From positions 1-8,109 of the forward strand of contig JAAZFA010000158.1 of assembly GCA_012511995.1 (NCBI GenBank): a DNA stretch of 8,109 nt, read 5' to 3'. The DNA is from Thermoproteota archaeon (GTDB lineage: Archaea; Thermoproteota; Bathyarchaeia; Bathyarchaeales; Bathycorpusculaceae). Numbering within the stretch: position 1 is the stretch's first letter; each line of letters opens with the position of its first letter. The position numbers were made by a program, and so were the translations under genes. The notes beneath the pieces are model-generated. The model had not been told where the DNA came from. It was given only the letters and a program-made list of their open reading frames with translations, and made no database searches. Shown piece after piece: positions 6,279 to 8,109 of the stretch.

Positions 6279-7796
6279 TCAGAAACAACCTGTCCAGCAA
6301 TAAAGACAAAGGTCTTCCTTTTTAAGCGTTTTATTGCCAGGTGCCTCGATAACCGCTTTAATCATCTCCTCAGGTGTCAAGAACCGCAACGTCGTAAAAC
6401 CGATACGGCGCCTAATCCGTTCACACATAACATCGTGGTTATCACCACCTGAGTTGTCAACAGCACCATCAACCAGATTAGAATCCTCCTCACGCTTATA
6501 CGTAGCTAAATCACAAGGTCTAGTAGTCAAATCATAAATGCAAGGTAAATACTGCGGGGGGGAAGCAATTCGACCATGAATCTCTTTTGGCTCAAACGGC
6601 AAGATTTTCTCATGAATCAAATTTCTTAGCTGAGTACCACGACGAATAGAATCATCAACCATAATTATACTCTTACCCTGAATAATTTGAGGATTAGGCA
6701 CTTGTTTATACTGTGCTACTAATTCACGCTTTTTCTGAACCGGAGGAATATAACTTCGGCCCCAACCCGGCGTATACTTTACCATCGGACGACGTAAAGG
6801 AGCAAGCAAAGCCAATGCTTCATCAACCTTACTTTGACAATCCGATAAACTAATTTTACCAGACGACAACTCAGAGAGGCTATTTGAAACAACTTCTTTA
6901 GTCAACTCAATTTTCCGTTTAACATAACCAACCGAATGAGGCAAGCCAGAATCAGCAACCCCCAAAACCAAATCAGCTTTAGCATCATCATGCTCAGCTA
7001 AAAAACCGCCACAACGCTCACGTACAATCTCAGAATTAATCCCATAATAATCAGAAGCTGGAAAACCCGAATAGATATGTAAAAATGGACAGAATTTTCT
7101 TTTTCCATGAGTTGGTATTCTAGATACCAATCCATTCTGACCTATAGCTACAATTTCACGGTAATCCAAAAACTTTTCAATACGATAACCAAGGTTTGGA
7201 AAAGCAGTCGTCTCAGACGCTACAGCCCAACTCTGCTCTTTTGCACCAGCAACAAGAGGAAATTTATCACCCGAAGCATAGATAACACGCTCCCTCTCCG
7301 AAAGCAATAATAATGAAATTGTACCATCGATGATCTCATACATTTTCTGTATCCCATCCACAACGTCGTTGCCACGGCAGATGAGTTCACCTACAAGCTC
7401 AGTTTGGCTAGGAACATTTGCTCCAGCATGCCAAGTAGATTTCTTAAAAGTAACACCCTTCTCAATTAAAGAGTAATACACTTGCTGTAAATTCTTGATA
7501 AGACCTACCGTACATAGAGCAAAAGTACCGACTTTAGACTCAAACTTTAGCGGTTGCTCTTCAGGAGTGTCACTTATAACACCTATTCCCAATTCACCAT
7601 GAAAACTATCTAATTGGTCACCAAAGCGGGTTTTAAACTGACTATTGCTGATATCATGCGAAACAATTTCCAATTCCTCATTCAAAAAGGCTAACCCGCC
7701 CATTTCAGTTCCTAAATGTGTATTATAATCTGTTCCAAAGAAAACTTCTTTTACACAACTCCCTCTGGAAACAACACCAAACAAACCACCTAGCAT
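6279..7796 (-). CDS. PurF-like amidophosphoribosyltransferase paralogue lacking the glutaminase nucleophile
   Basis: This 505-residue protein has the PurF architecture: an N-terminal Ntn-glutaminase-like domain (about 1-235) and a C-terminal phosphoribosyltransferase domain. True PurF makes 5-phosphoribosylamine from PRPP and glutamine. The PRPP loop VDDSIRRGTQL (380-390), GVADSGLPHSVGY (279-291) and GRSYIPP (346-352) are intact. The four cysteines expected for a [4Fe-4S] cluster are present: C236, C419 (SPPQYLPC), C497 and C500 (LCLYC). However, the start reads MLGGLFGVVS, with no Cys where PurF has its catalytic N-terminal Cys; the pocket Arg is Ser75, the oxyanion Asn is Val97, and the pocket Asp is Gln131. 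Between 291 and 346 there is roughly a 30-residue helical insertion. The gene may use ammonia, partner another subunit, or do something else. ATG 7796 follows GAGG at a spacing of 8 nt. No other purine gene is adjacent. Confidence 0.85.
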   Translation of the reverse strand: MLGGLFGVVSRGSCVKEVFFGTDYNTHLGTEMGGLAFLNEELEIVSHDISNSQFKTRFGDQLDSFHGELGIGVISDTPEEQPLKFESKVGTFALCTVGLIKNLQQVYYSLIEKGVTFKKSTWHAGANVPSQTELVGELICRGNDVVDGIQKMYEIIDGTISLLLLSERERVIYASGDKFPLVAGAKEQSWAVASETTAFPNLGYRIEKFLDYREIVAIGQNGLVSRIPTHGKRKFCPFLHIYSGFPASDYYGINSEIVRERCGGFLAEHDDAKADLVLGVADSGLPHSVGYVKRKIELTKEVVSNSLSELSSGKISLSDCQSKVDEALALLAPLRRPMVKYTPGWGRSYIPPVQKKRELVAQYKQVPNPQIIQGKSIIMVDDSIRRGTQLRNLIHEKILPFEPKEIHGRIASPPQYLPCIYDLTTRPCDLATYKREEDSNLVDGAVDNSGGDNHDVMCERIRRRIGFTTLRFLTPEEMIKAVIEAPGNKTLKKEDLCLYCWTGCF

Positions 7797-7804
7797 TTAC
7801 CAAT

Positions 7805-7808
7805 CCTC
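7805..7808 (-). promoter_or_regulatory. Ribosome binding site of the PurF-like gene
   Basis: GAGG on the - strand is separated by 8 nt from ATG 7796. It fixes the start, so the missing Cys at position 2 is not due to a misplaced start codon. Confidence 0.6.
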
Positions 7809-7850
7809 GGCAGTATGCTTTCCAGTAATTACCCCTAAAAACCTTATGCA

Positions 7851-7864
7851 TTAAAAAAATAAAA
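7851..7864 (-). promoter_or_regulatory. TATA-like box of the PurF-like gene
   Basis: The - strand reads TTTTATTTTTTTAA, the most AT-rich patch upstream of the gene. Transcription would start near 7832 and give a leader of about 35 nt carrying the GAGG site. Position and composition are the only support. Confidence 0.3.
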
Positions 7865-7946
7865 CTGATTTATGACACTAAAGCCTTAGAGGAGAACACT
7901 TTTTCAACAACCTACAACTAAGACAACACATCCAATAAACCAAACA

Positions 7947-7976
7947 TGAAGCTTAGCACAGTCATGTACAGCTTCA
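7947..7976. repeat. Inverted repeat, 7 bp arms
   Basis: TGAAGCT (7947-7953) and AGCTTCA (7970-7976) form a perfect 7 bp stem with a 16 nt loop. It could be an RNA hairpin or a protein-binding dyad upstream of the PurF-like gene; the distance to the gene (about 150 bp) makes a direct operator role uncertain. Confidence 0.4.
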
Positions 7977-7986
7977 CTATTGTTAG

Positions 7987-8004
7987 ACAATAAACAATAA
8001 ACAA
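7987..8004. repeat. Short tandem repeat of ACAATAA
   Basis: Two full copies and a partial third copy of ACAATAA follow each other. The related AATAAAC also appears at 7934-7940 and near the right edge. This is probably simple-sequence drift in an A/C-rich spacer. Confidence 0.5.
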
Positions 8005-8109
8005 CACCCACTAAACCACTCTGAACACAAATTTCCCGACACAATTCATCTCTGGAAATACAATACAGTTAGCCTCTAGCAAATAAGTAGTCTACAGTAA
8101 TAAACAACC

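Larger units (their letters stand above)
7797..8109. other. Upstream region of the PurF-like gene, no firm gene
   Basis: Beyond the promoter elements no clear gene is present. The + strand is A/C-rich. A - strand frame from TTG 8044 to TGA at 7904-7906 gives 46 residues with five or six Cys (LCREICVQ near the start, ending VVLVVGC); it has no ribosome binding site, and I treat it as unsupported. A hairpin and a short tandem repeat lie here and are listed separately. The gene beyond the right edge is not visible. Confidence 0.4.

Noticed and set aside
7921..8109. CRISPR-like or attachment-site repeats
   Set aside because: The repeats are only 7 bp, simple in sequence and not regularly spaced; no mobile-element genes are nearby.
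1..8109. tRNA, rRNA, riboswitch or insertion sequence
   Set aside because: I saw no tRNA T-loop signature, no rRNA-like stretch, no recognisable riboswitch core and no transposase or terminal repeats on reading both strands; a covariance-model scan would be needed to exclude divergent RNAs.

Overview
The window looks like a chromosomal segment of an archaeon, most plausibly a Bathyarchaeia-like or methanogen-like lineage. The grounds are a double-Cache sensor of the type common in methanogenic archaea, a MetE-like protein without the MetE N-terminal half, AT-rich TATA-like boxes 23-28 nt upstream of several starts, and oligo-T tracts just after stop codons. This placement is an inference; there is no rRNA or other marker here, and an uncultured bacterium is not excluded.

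Layout, left to right. (1) The 3' end of an unrecognised gene on + (2-268), followed by a hairpin. (2) A gene-poor, decayed stretch (about 269-1800). It holds a doubtful small Cys/His ORF on - (350-547), a double-Cache sensor gene broken by an in-frame TGA and a one-base frameshift (586-1463), and a 340 bp tail with only broken hydrophobic reading frames. (3) An intact HtrA/DegP-type serine protease with one PDZ domain and no signal peptide (1876-2802, +). (4) A 463 bp spacer without a convincing gene. (5) A MetE-like cobalamin-independent methionine synthase (3266-4288, -), divergent across 73 bp from (6) a HIT-family nucleotide hydrolase (4362-4790, +). (7) Citrate synthase (4997-6130, -). 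(8) A PurF-like protein (6279-7796, -). (9) A 313 bp upstream region without a firm gene.

The genes do not form one obvious pathway. Each core gene appears to have its own promoter and oligo-T terminator, so most are probably monocistronic housekeeping genes (methionine, nucleotide, citrate and purine-type metabolism) beside a degraded sensory locus.

The most interesting object is the PurF-like protein. Its PRPP-binding domain and all four expected [4Fe-4S] cysteines are present, yet the N-terminal nucleophile Cys and the Arg, Asn and Asp positions of the glutamine pocket are all replaced. It therefore should not be a normal glutamine-dependent amidophosphoribosyltransferase. Second is the MetE-like enzyme, in which the Cys of the His-x-Cys zinc motif is Ala.
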